64,000 nt of DNA from Lobosporangium transversale (GCF_002105155.1 NW_019028989.1:682001-746000), one strand, 5' to 3'; numbered from the stretch's first letter, positions 49,798 through 62,179 are shown. Numbers and translations are program-made. The notes: a model not told the origin generated them from the letters alone.

Positions 49798-52700
49798 GGT
49801 TATTGTGAACTGTGAGTGTTGAGAAAGAAGTTTATGAAAAAAAAGGCCTCGGAGGAAACCAGCGAGAATAGTGGGTTGAGGTGGTTGTGTGTGTGGATCG
49901 AGGTCTACAGGTGCTTGCTTGAGTGTCAAAGGCAGGTCCGAAAGGATTCTGTCCTTGTCTTGATAGAGAAACTTGTTTTTTTTTCTGGACGAGTGTCTTG
50001 ACGGATAGATAATCGACAGACGAATTCTGTTTTGGAGCGCGGTGTTCGATTCGATCTTGGGGTTACGAGCAAGGTCTTGTTTTTTCGAGAAGAGAATGCG
50101 ATCGCTTGATTTTTTCCTTTTTACGATGGCTCTTGGTTCGTCTTGAGCTTGAACTTGAACTTGGCTAGACTTGAACAAACGACGATGAGAGTACTTGTAG
50201 AATGAGAGTGGAAGTGGGAAGAGCGAGGGAGTGAGTTTGAGTGTGTGGTAGTGTAGAAGGTGGAAGGAAGTTGTAGTGTTGGAAAGTGGAAGAGGAGTGG
50301 ATGAGTGAAGAAGAAAGAAAAAAGAGAAAGCAGAGTTGAGAAGAATTGAACGCTTTTTATACCTGTCAGAAAAGCGAAAAAGTCGATGAAGGCGACGATG
50401 ACAAGCTCAAGAAAGAGCCGGATGGTCCTTGGACTGTTTTGTCTCTCTTTGGGGAAGGAGTGTCCTTTGGCTTGGACGGGTCCTTTGGGATGGAGGCAAT
50501 CCCAGCGACTGCTGAGCAGAGCAAAAAGTCAAAAAAAAGTGGGTGGAGTTCCCTCACTTTTTTTATTTTTTGGTTTTAGCACGCACGCAGAAAAAAAATT
50601 TCTTGCAGCAAAAAAAAAAAAAAAAAAAAAAGAAAATGCTGCCCTGAGCCTTTTGGTGGTGATTGAGATGTATTTATTATATTACAGTTGCTAGACTCGT
50701 ATAAACTTCCTTGACTCTGTCTTTTCTTCGTGCTTCACAAGGATATCAAGTATAAGGATAACGATATGGTGGACTGCACTGTATTAGATACTATGCGGAG
50801 GAAACAGTAGGCTGACTTATGTGATTCTTAAACAGATGTATGATATGTGATGTATGGTGTGCGTTGTGTAATGTATGTTGTGGATAAATGAAGGATGTTC
50901 TCGGTTTACGTTACTTTGCTTAGCGTTTGAATACCAATGTCTATTACCGGAAAGCCATAGTTCAGTACCAACGTAATATTAGATGAACAGAAGTGTAGCA
51001 TCTATCGCCTTGATCTAAGAACGTGTGCTAGAAACATTACCTCTTATGCTTTCTCTGCTTGAATGTTCACTTACATCTTTCCTTGCTTCGCGTGACGATG
51101 TAGATGTTGTGAACACGATTGAATTGTCATTTTGTTATATCTGAACATATAAAGAGAAAGCAATGAATTCCAGCATGCCTAAACCAACGAAGGATAGGAA
51201 TGGCGCGTCTAAGGAAAAAGGTGGCGGTCATTGAGACCAAAAAAGTATAAAAGGCTAGTCATGGAAGCATTCAAAAAGTTTATGAATATGATACATATTT
51301 GCGATGTTGCTGCAAGGTCCAACTCAAAAGGGAAGAGAGGGGGGGAAGGGGGGAAGGGGAAGGGAAAAAAGGAAGGAGAAAAGAATGGAAAGGTAAAGGT
51401 GAGAGTGCAATATCACCAAGACAGATAATATTGCTGTGTTTCTGCAGTCATGATAATGATGATGATGACGATGCTTATCGTTAGTTTACAATGATTCATA
51501 GCTACATTGGATACAAAAGAAACCAAAGCAATTGTTCTGGATCTGCAAACAACTTGAACTGTTGCTTGTTACTCGAGCTTTTGGCTTTAGAAATGAATAA
51601 AATGATTTCGGATACATGCACATGTCCAGACAAAGTGACAATCATTAGCAATACCAGCTTACACTGCAAACCAACTGTCGCTGCAAATTGTAAATAGAAA
51701 TACAGCTACAGCTACAACTACAATATCAGTCTCGATAACAATGATTACAACAAAATTGAGAACCGGTGCGAGAGGATGTCATTATGATCTGTTGTCATTT
51801 ACAGATCGCAAGTTACACTCAGTACCCCTGTCTGTTCTTGTCTTTCTTTCCAACCAACAAACTAAGAACGGGGATTTTTTATATTTTTTTACTTTTTATT
51901 TTATTAGTAAAACAGATATTGTTATTGTTTCTCAGATTATAGTAGCAGGAAAAAAAAAAAAAAAAAGAGTAATAAGGGGTAGGATTATGAGGATGAGATG
52001 AGAGGATGAAAGGATGTGAAAGTTGGTTCAAACAGGATACATACAGCAAGCACACAGCAACTTTCTCTTTTTGTTTTTGTTTTTTTTTTTTTTTTTTTTC
52101 TCCTGATGCTCTCTTCTTTGTCCTACCACTGGTCCATGTGCCAGTGCCAAACGTGCGTCTGCTTCCTGCTCTGTTCAGTTTGTTCTGTTTTTGCTCTATT
52201 GCCTTTGCTTGCGCTCATACTTGGAACCTATCGGGGCATGGACATGGACATTAAACATGTCCTAAATAAATTTGGAATGGTGTGGTGAATGGTATGAAAA
52301 TCCAAGTCTATGCAGTAGTTGGTTTTGAAAGTCAACTTTCTTTTTTATTCGATTAACGCCTTTTTATTTCAATCAATCAATCATTCAAGGACACTAACTA
52401 TGGCTCGCTTGCAATATACACATGTTCACCAAATACTCTGACTAGAACCACTTCACGTATCTGTACTTATCCTGCAATTGTTGTTCTCTTGTGTGTGTAC
52501 ACACCAAAAAGGAAGTTCAACTTGCGCCAATTGTCATCATCATGACCAAAAAGAAATTTAAAAGGACTCATCTCTTTTGCTTCTTCATTTTAACATCTTC
52601 ACTCACTTGACACACTCACTTTTTATCGTGTTATCTCTTCTACAAGATTATGTTTTTATTTTTTATTTTTTATTTTTATTTGTCTAAAAGAGTCAGGGGA

Positions 52701-53826
52701 TCATGGATAGAAGCAATGAGGTTTTGAGGCTTTAGATGTTGTATGCATATCGGGATGATTTCTACTTTTTGGAATAAAGCGTCTGTGAAAATGGATGGTG
52801 TGAATGTGGAGATGTGTTTGTGTAAATAATGTTTGTTGGTGATAGATTGCCACCAATAGCAACAACATCACGATCAGTGAAATAAGGGCATACCGCGGAA
52901 TCTTCCCGCCCTTTTTCCTACGGTAGATTTTTCTTTTCTTATCCCTCCTAGACAAACCCAGCTGCAAGCATAAACAAATTGGGACAGCCTACAGATACAT
53001 ATGAAACAGATTTAAACAAGGTAAACAGGAAAAAAAAAGGCGTAGACTCCATTCTAAATCTGGTTACATGTATACCATCCATATATTATTTATACTACAC
53101 ACACTCACACACTCACACACTCACACTCACACTCACTCACCATGCACTCACACTCATCCATGCACTCACACTCATCCATGGACCCATACTCACACCTACA
53201 TTCACACCTACACTTGTGTGAAGACTATTGTTCAATAGAGAGAAAAAGAGCGACAGTGAGAGAGACAAAGAAAGAAGTTATAAAATGTGGCACCCCTAGT
53301 TGACTAACATTCCACATTGGTATGAAGCCATGAAGGTAATGGGGTGTAACATAGTCTTGAACGACGCCATGTGCTGTGTAGAGTTTGGGTTTTTGAGAAG
53401 TTTTGATCCCACGGCTGGTTTTCAGTCGTTCGTTTAAAAAATATGTATGATGGAATCATAACTTTTTCGGACCGGATCATCAAATGGCTTTGTGACTGGC
53501 CACATTTTTCAACTCGTTGTCTTGTCCTTGGTGTTTACTCAAGGGGACAAGAATCCGCCCTTCAACAAAACAACCCTCCAATTGGATAAATTTGGGGACT
53601 GTTCAAAAAGCTCCTATCATATACCGGCTCGGATGTTGACTGAACGGTTCATCTCATGCATGTCAGTAACATTGCAACACTATTCATCTTTTATCTCTCT
53701 TCTTTCTCTTCTTCTCTGCTTTCTACGCTCCCCTTTTCTTGTGCTCTTACTCTCACTTATCCCTTGGGCTTCTCCAAAAACATCCTTTTTCCCGGCTCTC
53801 TTTTTCAAAAAAAAAAAAAAGAAAAA
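49798..53826. other. 4-kb gene-free region upstream of E2F
   Basis: Contains the E2F promoter side, long T- and A-runs (for example 50610-50631, 51949-51966 and 52080-52099), G/A-rich low-complexity sequence (51327-51390) and a CACTCA minisatellite. Frames here are low complexity and not supported. An E2F-like TTCCCGCC lies at 52903-52910. Confidence 0.45.
53096..53216 (+). repeat. CACTCA/CTCACA minisatellite
   Basis: Short CACACT/CTCACA units pass into a longer ATGCACTCACACTCATCC unit repeated twice and then ACCTACATTC units. Confidence 0.85.
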
Positions 53827-55372
53827 ATGTGTCAAGGTGCTGTGCCTGAATATTTCAAGTTTAAAGAGGCTCCTCCAGAGCTACCCCCAGGTTGGCTAGG
53901 GTCTCGGTTCCTACACGAATTAGATGTTATCGATCCTCATACACAGACGAAGGAGTACGTGGTGTCCAAAACAGCTCCATGTCCTATCATTGATGCCCAT
54001 GTTCATGGTAAATAATAATAAAAAAAAAAACACGATTTGTGATTAACATTGAACGAGATAACTTCAATTGGAGACTTTTCCCTCTTATTTAATGCATACT
54101 CGTGGGTTTCATTGTTAGTTTTCCCTCAGAAACTCATGGATGCTGTGTGGACGTTCTTTGACAACTTTTATTGGCCTGTTCGTTATAAGGGAACATATCT
54201 TGAAAGTAGAGCTGATTTCTTGATCGAGCATGGTGTCACTCATGTTGTGCTTCTGGTGTAAGTCTACCACACTAAAAAAGACGGATGAGCCAAGAAGCAG
54301 AGCACGAAAAGTAACAAAGTTTCTTTCACTCTACCTATTTTTTTTTTTTTCATTTTTTATTTTCATTATTATTATTACAAGATATGCACACAAGAACGGT
54401 ATTGCGCGCGATTTAAACAAATATCTCGCTCAAGTCGTCAACGACATGAATACACGCTATAATAAAAAGTTCTCAAAGGAAGAGGCATCCGGCCAGATTC
54501 AGAAACAAAAGAGAAGAAGAGTGGCTACGGGTCTTGCAACGGTCATGCCTGGAGAACCTGGAGCTAAAGACATCCTAGCAGAAGCATTTACAACATTGGG
54601 ATTATCAGGAATTAAAATGCATTCACATGTTCAGTCTGTTCCAGCGAATCATCCAAGCATGGATGAGGTCTATGAGACCTGTATCCGTTTCAACAAGCCT
54701 GTACTCATCCATGCAGGCAAAGCCCCCAATAGCTCTGCCTACAAGGTCGATGCAGGCAAGATTTGTGATGCTAGCATTGTGGAGGATGTACTCAAACGTT
54801 ATCCTCGCCTACGCATGTGTGTTCCTCATCTCGGTATGACTCCTTGGCCCATCTCTCTCTTTTTGGTCTAATCGGATACTGTGACTTGGCTTATTAACTA
54901 CTGTTTCGTATTCTCTTTTATACGTCTAGGCATGAACCAATATGAAGAGTTCTTTGATTTATTGGATCGATACCCTAATTTCTATCTGGATACGACCATG
55001 ACATTCGGCTCATTCTTTCAGACGTTTGAAGAAAACAAGCCTCTAGCAGAACTGCTTCGGACAATGTTTCTTAAGCACAGTGATCGGATCCTCTACGGGT
55101 CAGATTGGCCTAATATTCCATATTCATGGAGTCGTGAGATAGCTAACTTGGTTAGTTTGATGGATGGTGATGGTGATGTTATTTCTTCGGCTGTAGCAGG
55201 AGGAGGAAATCAAAAAGGTATACACCGTACAGCGGAAGGCGATACGGTATTAGAAAAGATCCTGTGGCGTAATGCAAGCCGATTCTATGGCATCTCTGAA
55301 GAGGACTTGGGATTGTCCGACATTAACTCTAGTGGCAGTCAAAATTCCACGCCATTCCCATCAAATCTGTAG
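53827..55372 (+). CDS. Amidohydrolase-2 family metal-dependent hydrolase
   Basis: Exons 53827-54007, 54119-54257, 54382-54833 and 54930-55372, 404 residues. It is a TIM-barrel hydrolase of the ACMSD-like amidohydrolase-2 group. The metal site HxH lies in PIIDAHVHVFP (near residue 57, restored across intron 1). GLSGIKMHSH follows, then PVLIHAGKAP and the catalytic Asp in LYGSDWPNIPYS (near 313). C-terminal ILWRNASRFYGI is typical of the family's last helix. The substrate is not evident. The frame is open upstream of the ATG through an A-run, so a longer N-terminus cannot be excluded, but that stretch looks like 5' UTR. Confidence 0.85.
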
Positions 55373-56147
55373 TTTAACATGGCGCTTTTTATATTCCAAA
55401 ATGTGTTTAAATGCTGTGCAAGTTATGGAGGGACATTGATGTAAAGATATTTTTAGTGTAGCCCGTTCCATTTGGTCGCGATCCCTTATATTTTTTGAAT
55501 ACTCTTAAATGTATTGGCAGCCAATTGACTCGCTTGTTATTGCAAGTGGTGTGACTGGTCAACTGGTCATTAAAATTAATTTCAGTTTATCTTGTATCCA
55601 CTAATCTGTCGAACCAGCTTAAAGGAATCTTTGCGCAAAGCCTTTGTAGTCATAGGCGGGTCCGCCTCACCTAGAAACTACCGAGTATAAAAGCCAAAGA
55701 AACTTCCTTCTTAATAAAGTCTTCAGTTTTCCCCACATGTCTTATTCTTCATCCGCAGTTCATCTTGCCATTTATCTTTTTCCCCTTTTCACAACAAGCA
55801 TTTGTCTTCCGGTAACTCATTTTGTGAGCTCACCTATAAAGCTCCCATCTTTTCTTTTGACATTCTATGGCGCTGTTTGTAGTCAAGGTTATTTGACTCT
55901 ATTTTCTCTTGTCAATCTTGTTGACACTCTTTGTCCTGCCTTTTCCTGATTGTGTCTATCTTTCTGTCCCTTAAGCAAAGATATTTTTTACAACAATGCC
56001 ACCAAACCAATTTATTATGATTAAGATATGTGGGGTCTATATGTTGTCTAAATAGTCCTCCTTATAAAAAAACACCATCTAGACCAAGCATAGAAATAAA
56101 GAGATTAGTCAAGAAAGCACTGTCGAGCTAATACTTACAACTTTTTC
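55373..56147. other. Intergenic region
   Basis: A TATAAAAG at 55685-55692 lies 45 bases before an ATG (55737) that opens a 70-codon hydrophobic frame. This may be the remnant of a promoter and first exon, but I cannot support a gene. Confidence 0.35.
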
Positions 56148-57165
56148 AAGACGAAGGCCTTTCCCGACCTAGTCATGTTTGTAGTATCTCATGAAAAATT
56201 TTAGACAGACAAATAGTAACCAGGGAGCAGAAGTGAGAATAGGATGTGGGTTCACACATCACATCCATGGGGCATTTATCCAAATTTGTATCAAAATAAA
56301 ACTGCAAGTTTGTCTCGGGCACCACACCATGGGGCATAGAGCTGTTAGTATGTCTGTATTATAAATTTTCATGTAACACGTGTACTGTGAAATATGCAAC
56401 TGATCATATCCTATTGTTGTTGCCGGCTTGGTGTCTTTCCTCCCCATGGATTCAACGAAGGCTATTTTGGTATCTCGAGTTTGGACTCAACCTGTCAGTG
56501 AGCATTGGTGCAACGCATATAAGGCACACAGGCTGTTGACGAGCCTACTTCTCACCTTCACCGTTTGACGCAGGTCAGGGTTGTGACGGTCTAGCGAAGA
56601 AAACGTAAGGGCATTAACAATACCAGGATCGGATTAGACGGTAGTTGTGGTATTTGCAAATGAGCATCGCCCTGGCTCATGGAATATGAGTCCAACGTTT
56701 TCAAGAAGTTTGGGGCCCCTCTTCCAGCTTATGTTTGCGTAGTCTTCATCTATCAGGCCTTCACCGGCTGCCTTTAAAACACGCCGTGTTAAGGAATCCT
56801 TGAGAAAGTTTCAATTCCTGGCTGAGATCTTCTTCATCTACGTCAGACTGCTGCTGTCTCTTCGTCTGGACTGTGTCATAGGCAAGTGGATTCAGAACAA
56901 GGCCATTGGTAAAGTCGTTCCTTTGAGTTTGAACCGAGTTATACCTTTGTCTTGTGCCTGTAGGGGTACCTTGTCTCGATAGCCATGAAACATGCGATCT
57001 CCTTCAATGTCACAAAGAGAGCCTGTATCTAGACTTCTTTTGTTCCCTGTACACATTCAAACACTGCAGCCTTGGAAGGATTGTCGAGAGGATGTCAGTT
57101 AGGACGTGTTCAGACAGATACACATACCGAGGGGGGACGTAAGGAAGTCTATTTTTTTTATTTCT
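56148..57165 (-). pseudogene. Copy C: truncated relic of the FEN-Fanzor family
   Basis: Nucleotides 56540-57150 align colinearly with 21515-22175 of copy A (for example AACGTAAGGGC and TTATGTTTGCGTAGTCTTCATC in both), covering the region before and through RuvC-I. Nucleotides 56408-56470 instead match the tail of copy B (TGTTGTTGCCGGCTTG), and 56148-56186 match the flank 3' of copy B. Everything between RuvC-I and the tail, including the zinc ribbon and RuvC-III, is gone, as is the FEN-like half. Stops occur in all frames. It lies head-to-head with copy B. Confidence 0.8.
56187..56398. mobile_element. Possible 0.2-kb insertion inside copy C
   Basis: Copy B has 9 bases between its stop codon and the conserved 39-bp flank; copy C has about 212 extra bases here. 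The inserted stretch contains an inverted repeat (CATGAAAAATTT near 56190 and AAATTTTCATG near 56366) and two CCATGGGGCAT boxes. This is compatible with a small non-autonomous element, or with a deletion in copy B. Confidence 0.35.
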
Positions 57166-57553
57166 TGTTGATTGTCATGGCGAAGGCTTGATTTGGTAAA
57201 TGTAGATGATTGGAGAAGAGCTGTAAACAATACTCGAAATCCAAAAAGTTAAAACCTGTCGCTGAGAATCTTATTGTTTCGAGTTGTTCCAAATTCATCA
57301 GCCTTTTGTTTCGTTCTCTTTCATACACCTATAAATACGTCCTGCCTCCTTCTCTTTTTCCCTCTCTCTCTCTCTCATTTACAACGACATTGCTTTCGCG
57401 CTCTCACCCGTACTCTTACACCCTCATCCCCTCACAGACCATAACTTTTTGCTTTCTTAAAGGTAAACTATCTCTACTCTAACAACTTCAGCTTCAATCT
57501 TTAGCCGCTTAAACCAACATTGCTTGCACTGTTTTACACTATACTTTCTCTAG
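57166..57553 (+). promoter_or_regulatory. Promoter and 5' UTR of copy B
   Basis: TATAAATA at 57330-57337, then a CT-rich stretch. A likely 5'-UTR intron starts at the GTAAAC after 57461 and ends in CTCTAG directly before the start codon. Copy A has the same arrangement. Confidence 0.5.
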
Positions 57554-60500
57554 ATGGGTATTAAAGGACTCTATTCATACCTTTCAAGGAGAGACCTGCC
57601 ACCAAAGGAGATTGATGTACATGAGCTTGCTGCTGAACCCCATTCATCTTTTGAGCTGGATCTGCTTGGCACTTTCCACAGCGATATACATAATATCATC
57701 CTAAGGAGATTCAGCCGGCAGAGTTCTTTCACTGCCTGCGGCCATGCTATGGCTAGTATCATTCGAAAGATCTTTGGTCCTCTTGCCACAGTGACGATAC
57801 ACATTGATGGGCCTCGCTGCGAAGAAAAAACGCGTGCCTATAGGGACCGAGATGCTAAGCGTACAGCAGCGGATGCAAAACTCGATACGCTCATAGCCAA
57901 CATGGAAACCAAGTCCAATGAAGGCAAATGGGAATCTCGAAGCCATATGATTGCCATTAAAAAGAATCTTCGACAGCTCTTCACATTCAGTCATAACGAG
58001 AAGAGGGAGCTCGTGGCGCCATTCGGTCGATACAATAACTTTGTGATTTGCCATTGTAGAAATGAGGCTGATGTGTGTATTGCCGCCAAATGTACACCAA
58101 CCAGTATCGCTGTGTCTGGGGACTCTGACCTTCTCATCTATCCTTCTATAAAAAGAGTTCTTCGTCCAATCCCTCGTCGCCATCACATGTTTGCACTCTA
58201 TGAGAAACAAGAGGTCCTGCAAGCCCTTGGGTTTTCAAGGAACAGTCAACTCCTGGTCTATGGCATTATATCCGATAACGATTACACCCCAAATATCCCA
58301 ACCTTTGGTCTTGCTACAAATGCTGAGATTATCTCCGCGCTCACTGACACTGATGCCGAAAAGTTGACGGTATCATATGTTCGTGAGGTCCATGCCCGTA
58401 GCCGTCGAACTCCTGCAGAAGGCCAGTTTGACCATTCAATTAATGTTTTCTTTGGTGGGATCCAAACCCAGGCCTCGCAGCAACCAACCGCTGAAAGATT
58501 CCTTCATTACCATGATAGAATGAGGACTGCGATATCTGCTAGGTACCAGAATAAAAATAATCAACCTCAACCCAGGTAAGCTCCTTCAAATGAACATTTT
58601 CCAAAGCATATACAAAAAAAAAAAAAAAAAAAAAAAAAAAGTCATCTAACCCTTGACATTGTTGTTCCTAATTAGATTCTATATCCCTAAACGCGCAAAG
58701 CCGAATCGCTATCGGCCTGTTTTCCCTACCCAGAAAAAGGAACTTTCCCCTAAGAAATATGACCTGACCAACTGCAAACAACACGACCGTCCCGTCAGCT
58801 CCAGCCGTCAAAGAAAGTCCCCCAAAAAAAAAGGAAAAGGAAAAAAAAGAGGATGACAAAGAAGAGGAGGTTAAGGAGGAAAAGAAGAAAAAAAAGAAGA
58901 ACAAAGGGAAGGCCAAGTATATCAGAAAGACTGATAAGACCAGGAAAGTGAAGGAGGCTACTGCCGAGGACCGACGGTTGAAGAGGGCCCACCCCACTGT
59001 TGCATTAACTCTGGGCACGTTAAAGACATGTGTAGTTGCCAAGCTGGACTCTACTTCCGATCCCAATCTCAATCCCGAGCAACTTGCTGCAACAATTCAA
59101 GGGCTCAATCAATCATTTATTAAAATGTTGAATGAGGCACGGATTCGAGCTTTCTGGGCCTGCGCCTTGTGGATCGATAACCTGCTTACCACTGGGCCAT
59201 CCAATCCAGCTGATCTCCCACAACTCCTAGATGAAGTTCTTGATAGCAGGGACTTTATTTACGGCCTTGCTGCGTTGTTGTATCACGGAGTGATGAGTCC
59301 ATTATCTAGGTATAGCAGGGAAGTGAAGAAAAAAGGCGAAGGGAACGTAGCCAAGCCGTCCCAGCTCAAAGCATACGAAAACTTCTATGCAAAGACAGGG
59401 CTTGGTCCTTTAAACCAGATCTATCCCGATTTGGTGATCAGCAAGTCGTCTCGGATGGTCATGGTCCCTGTTCGAGCAGCGCTAAGGTCTCACTATCGGA
59501 ATGCGCAGGTAAATATAATATTATAATATTTTGAGGTTATCTTATAATATGTTTATAGAAATGTTCCTAATCATTTCTTCAATATAATGTCTAGTTTGAC
59601 ATAGATATTCCAGGCGATGGAAGAAGTTCCATCCAATTCTTTTTTGAGCAAAATGCAACTGCCAAAAAATATCTGGATTTCCCTACGTCTGCTTTCCCGC
59701 CTCGGTCTCTCTGCCTAACGGAAGCCTGCCTCCTGGATATATTATGGTCTAACCCAACAGTTCGAGAGGAAATAGTCCAATTGTTGGAACTAAACATGAG
59801 TACCAAGGGGGCTGCGGAGGACAAGATCCTTAACCACAAGGGGATATTGTTGCAGGAGCTGTTTTCCTTGAAAGGATACAAGGACGTTGGACTGCAATCT
59901 GATGATGGCCCTAGAAGGAAACTACGGACATCGTTCTTTACAAACGGCCTTACCCTAACACTTCTTGCCTATGACACATCGAAGCAAAAAAGAGGTAGAG
60001 GTTCGCAAGCTGCCCAACCTTCGGATACTCAAAGATCTCAAGCAGTCCAGGCTTCTTCAAGTGCTCAGCAGGGATCCTCGTCTTCAGGCCATGGTGCAGG
60101 TGATGGTGGTGATGATGGAGACGACGACGGAAATGAAGATGACGATATCTTGCTGGGTATCAGCGATATTGACTTGCTGGAAGTTGATGAACCATTCTTA
60201 GATGGCGACGAGGGAGAAGAAGCAGCTGAAGAAGGTACATCGAGCACAAATCCACTGTCCCCGGTGAGTCCCAGTCCCCGGCGTGAGATCAACTGGAAGC
60301 AGAGATCCCGTCTCCTCGAGAATGTAGAAGTTAAATATGACACCCAGGCAGCATGCCCTCCCCCCGAAAGTACCATTATCATTGGGATCGATCCAGGCGA
60401 GAGGTACTCGATGACAATTGCAAAGTTGGATCCAAGGAAACCTAACGAACGTGAGATCCTCCGGATTTCTAGAGCGTACCTTTACAAACCATCCAAGAAG

Positions 60501-60972
60501 TTTCAGGGCGAGCTAGAGAGGCGAAAGCTTAGAAGAGGAATTACAGAGATTGAAAGCCATTGTAGGTTATCATGAATACTACACATCTGCCAAGTGTCCA
60601 CGACCTCACTGTGACAGTATATTGGAGAATGTTCCTTTTCGATCCAAGTACTGTCGAAATTGTAAAACATACTTTGATCGAGATGCTGTTGGTGCTGAGA
60701 ACATCGCAAGGGTCTGTGAGTCGCAGATAAGAGAGCAAAAACGACCTGCAAAATATATGCCACCGGACGGAGGAACTCAAGGCCAAGCTTCTAGCGGTAG
60801 TGGCGACGGTGGAGGTAGTGGTGGCAGTGGTGGCAGTGGTGGTGGTAGTAGCAGATCCACAAAAAGGGAATTTTCAGATGAAGGAGGAGGAGGAGTAGAG
60901 GGATCAAGACCACCGAAAGGACCTTTGCTGGGTCCAGGAGGAGGGGGAGAGACAAGCCGGCAACAACAGTAG
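57554..60972 (+). pseudogene. Copy B: FEN1/XPG-like nuclease + Fanzor/TnpB-like RuvC nuclease, broken
   Basis: Exon 1 (57554-58575) is one clean 340-codon frame resembling FEN1/XPG: MGIKGLYSYLSRRDLPP, Asp in FELDLLG (36), HIDGPRC (85), NEADVCIA, VSGDSDLLIY and SDNDYTPNI. All acidic metal-ligand positions of that family appear kept. Exon 2 (58676-59508) holds a Lys-rich linker and a helical domain (ALTLGTLKTCVVAKLD, NQSFIKMLNEARIRAFWAC). Exon 3 (59595-60972) carries RuvC-I IIIGIDPGERYS, the zinc ribbon (AKCPRPHC, KYCRNC), RuvC-III FDRDAVGAENIAR and a Gly/Ser-rich tail. Faults are a one-base shift in A-runs at 58824-58848 and an internal deletion with frame change at about 60,555. The deletion removes about 110 residues between RuvC-I and the zinc ribbon that copy A retains. 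The RuvC half is therefore dead. Confidence 0.82.
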
Positions 60973-60981
60973 GACACAATC

Positions 60982-61020
60982 TACTACAAACATGACTAGG
61001 TCCAGAAAGGCCTTCGTCTT
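60982..61020 (+). other. Conserved 39-bp element 3' of copy B
   Basis: Starts 9 bases after the stop codon. It matches the complement of 56148-56186 at 37 of 39 positions (TACTACAAACATGACTAGG, then GAAAGGCCTTCGTCTT). It could be the 3' end of the transcript, an element boundary or part of a guide RNA; this is inference. Confidence 0.6.
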
Positions 61021-61586
61021 AAAAAAATTGTAAGTATTGGCTTGATAGTACTTTTTTTTCTTGGTTAATTTATTTATTTATTTATTTCTGTGTTCTAATA
61101 CATTTCTTCTTTTTACAATTGATGGAATGTCTCGTTTTTTAATGGGACGGACTACACATGGGATAGACACAGCCCAAACGCCTCGAGGCGTCGTGGCTTT
61201 CTTCTGATGACATGAATCCCATGCCTGTGTTCCGTTGGGCAAAAAAGAGAAGCCAACACAGCATGCGGCGAAATCGTGGCTCTGTATGCGGGAAAAAAGA
61301 ATCGCGGGACGTACTATTTGCATGTAATTCACTCACTGAAAAAAAAGTTTTCTTTCTTTCTCACACAGTTGTTCTCTTTCTTTTTTTCTTTCTTCCTTTC
61401 TGATTGTTCATTTTGCATAATTATTAATTTCATTTTATTTCGCTCCACTTCATTTCATCGCAACTGTTGCTTTTTATACAAATCTACTCATTATAAAAAA
61501 TAAAAAGACATTCCAAACACTCAATCTCCTGTTTAATCTTTCTCTGATCCACAACAAAAATATCAGCAAAAAGAGAAAAAAAAAAA
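61021..61586. other. Intergenic region
   Basis: Contains a perfect 14-bp palindrome (ACGCCTCGAGGCGT, 61178-61191) and CT-rich sequence before the membrane-protein gene. No gene supported. Confidence 0.45.
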
Positions 61587-62148
61587 ATGTCACGACAAAG
61601 ACAGCATTGTTGTTGGTGCATTCCTCTACGATTAGCCACTTTCATCGGTGGGTTTCTTCTCGCTGTAAGTACACACCAAGCTACAAAACTATTGCCTTCA
61701 AAGTAAACTTCACCTTCTCTTTTTTCAACCCCTATTTCTATTTTTTTTTTTATCTACATTGCCTGTAAAGCGTGATCATCTTCAACCCAATGAACAATCC
61801 TAATGCTATTCTTGAATACTATCAATTTAGGCTCTCGGCGGTGTAGGAACCTGGCTTTACTTCACAAACCCCGATCTGCGTAAGTCTTGTTTCAGCAACG
61901 CTTTCACTTTTGTTCCTGATATCCCTTTCTAACTCAATCTTTTATTTTATTTTTCTCGCTCGCTTAGCTAAGCGCACTTTCTCTGTATCAGGTACATCCC
62001 AAAACCAGAACAATACCAACGATGAACAATAAAAAAAAAAAAAAGAGCAGATCCAGGTTGAATAGGATCTTGGATAGGGGCAATAGCAGAACAGGGATGA
62101 CATTTTTTTTATCTCCAAGGACCAAGGTTGCTATTATCATGTGTTGAC

Positions 62149-62179
<31 letters not shown>

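Noticed and set aside
50030-50060. tRNA-like TTCGATTCG motif
   Set aside because: No matching acceptor stem or anticodon arm nearby.
53096-53216. Possible CRISPR-like array
   Set aside because: Units are short and contiguous without spacers; it is a minisatellite in a eukaryotic genome.
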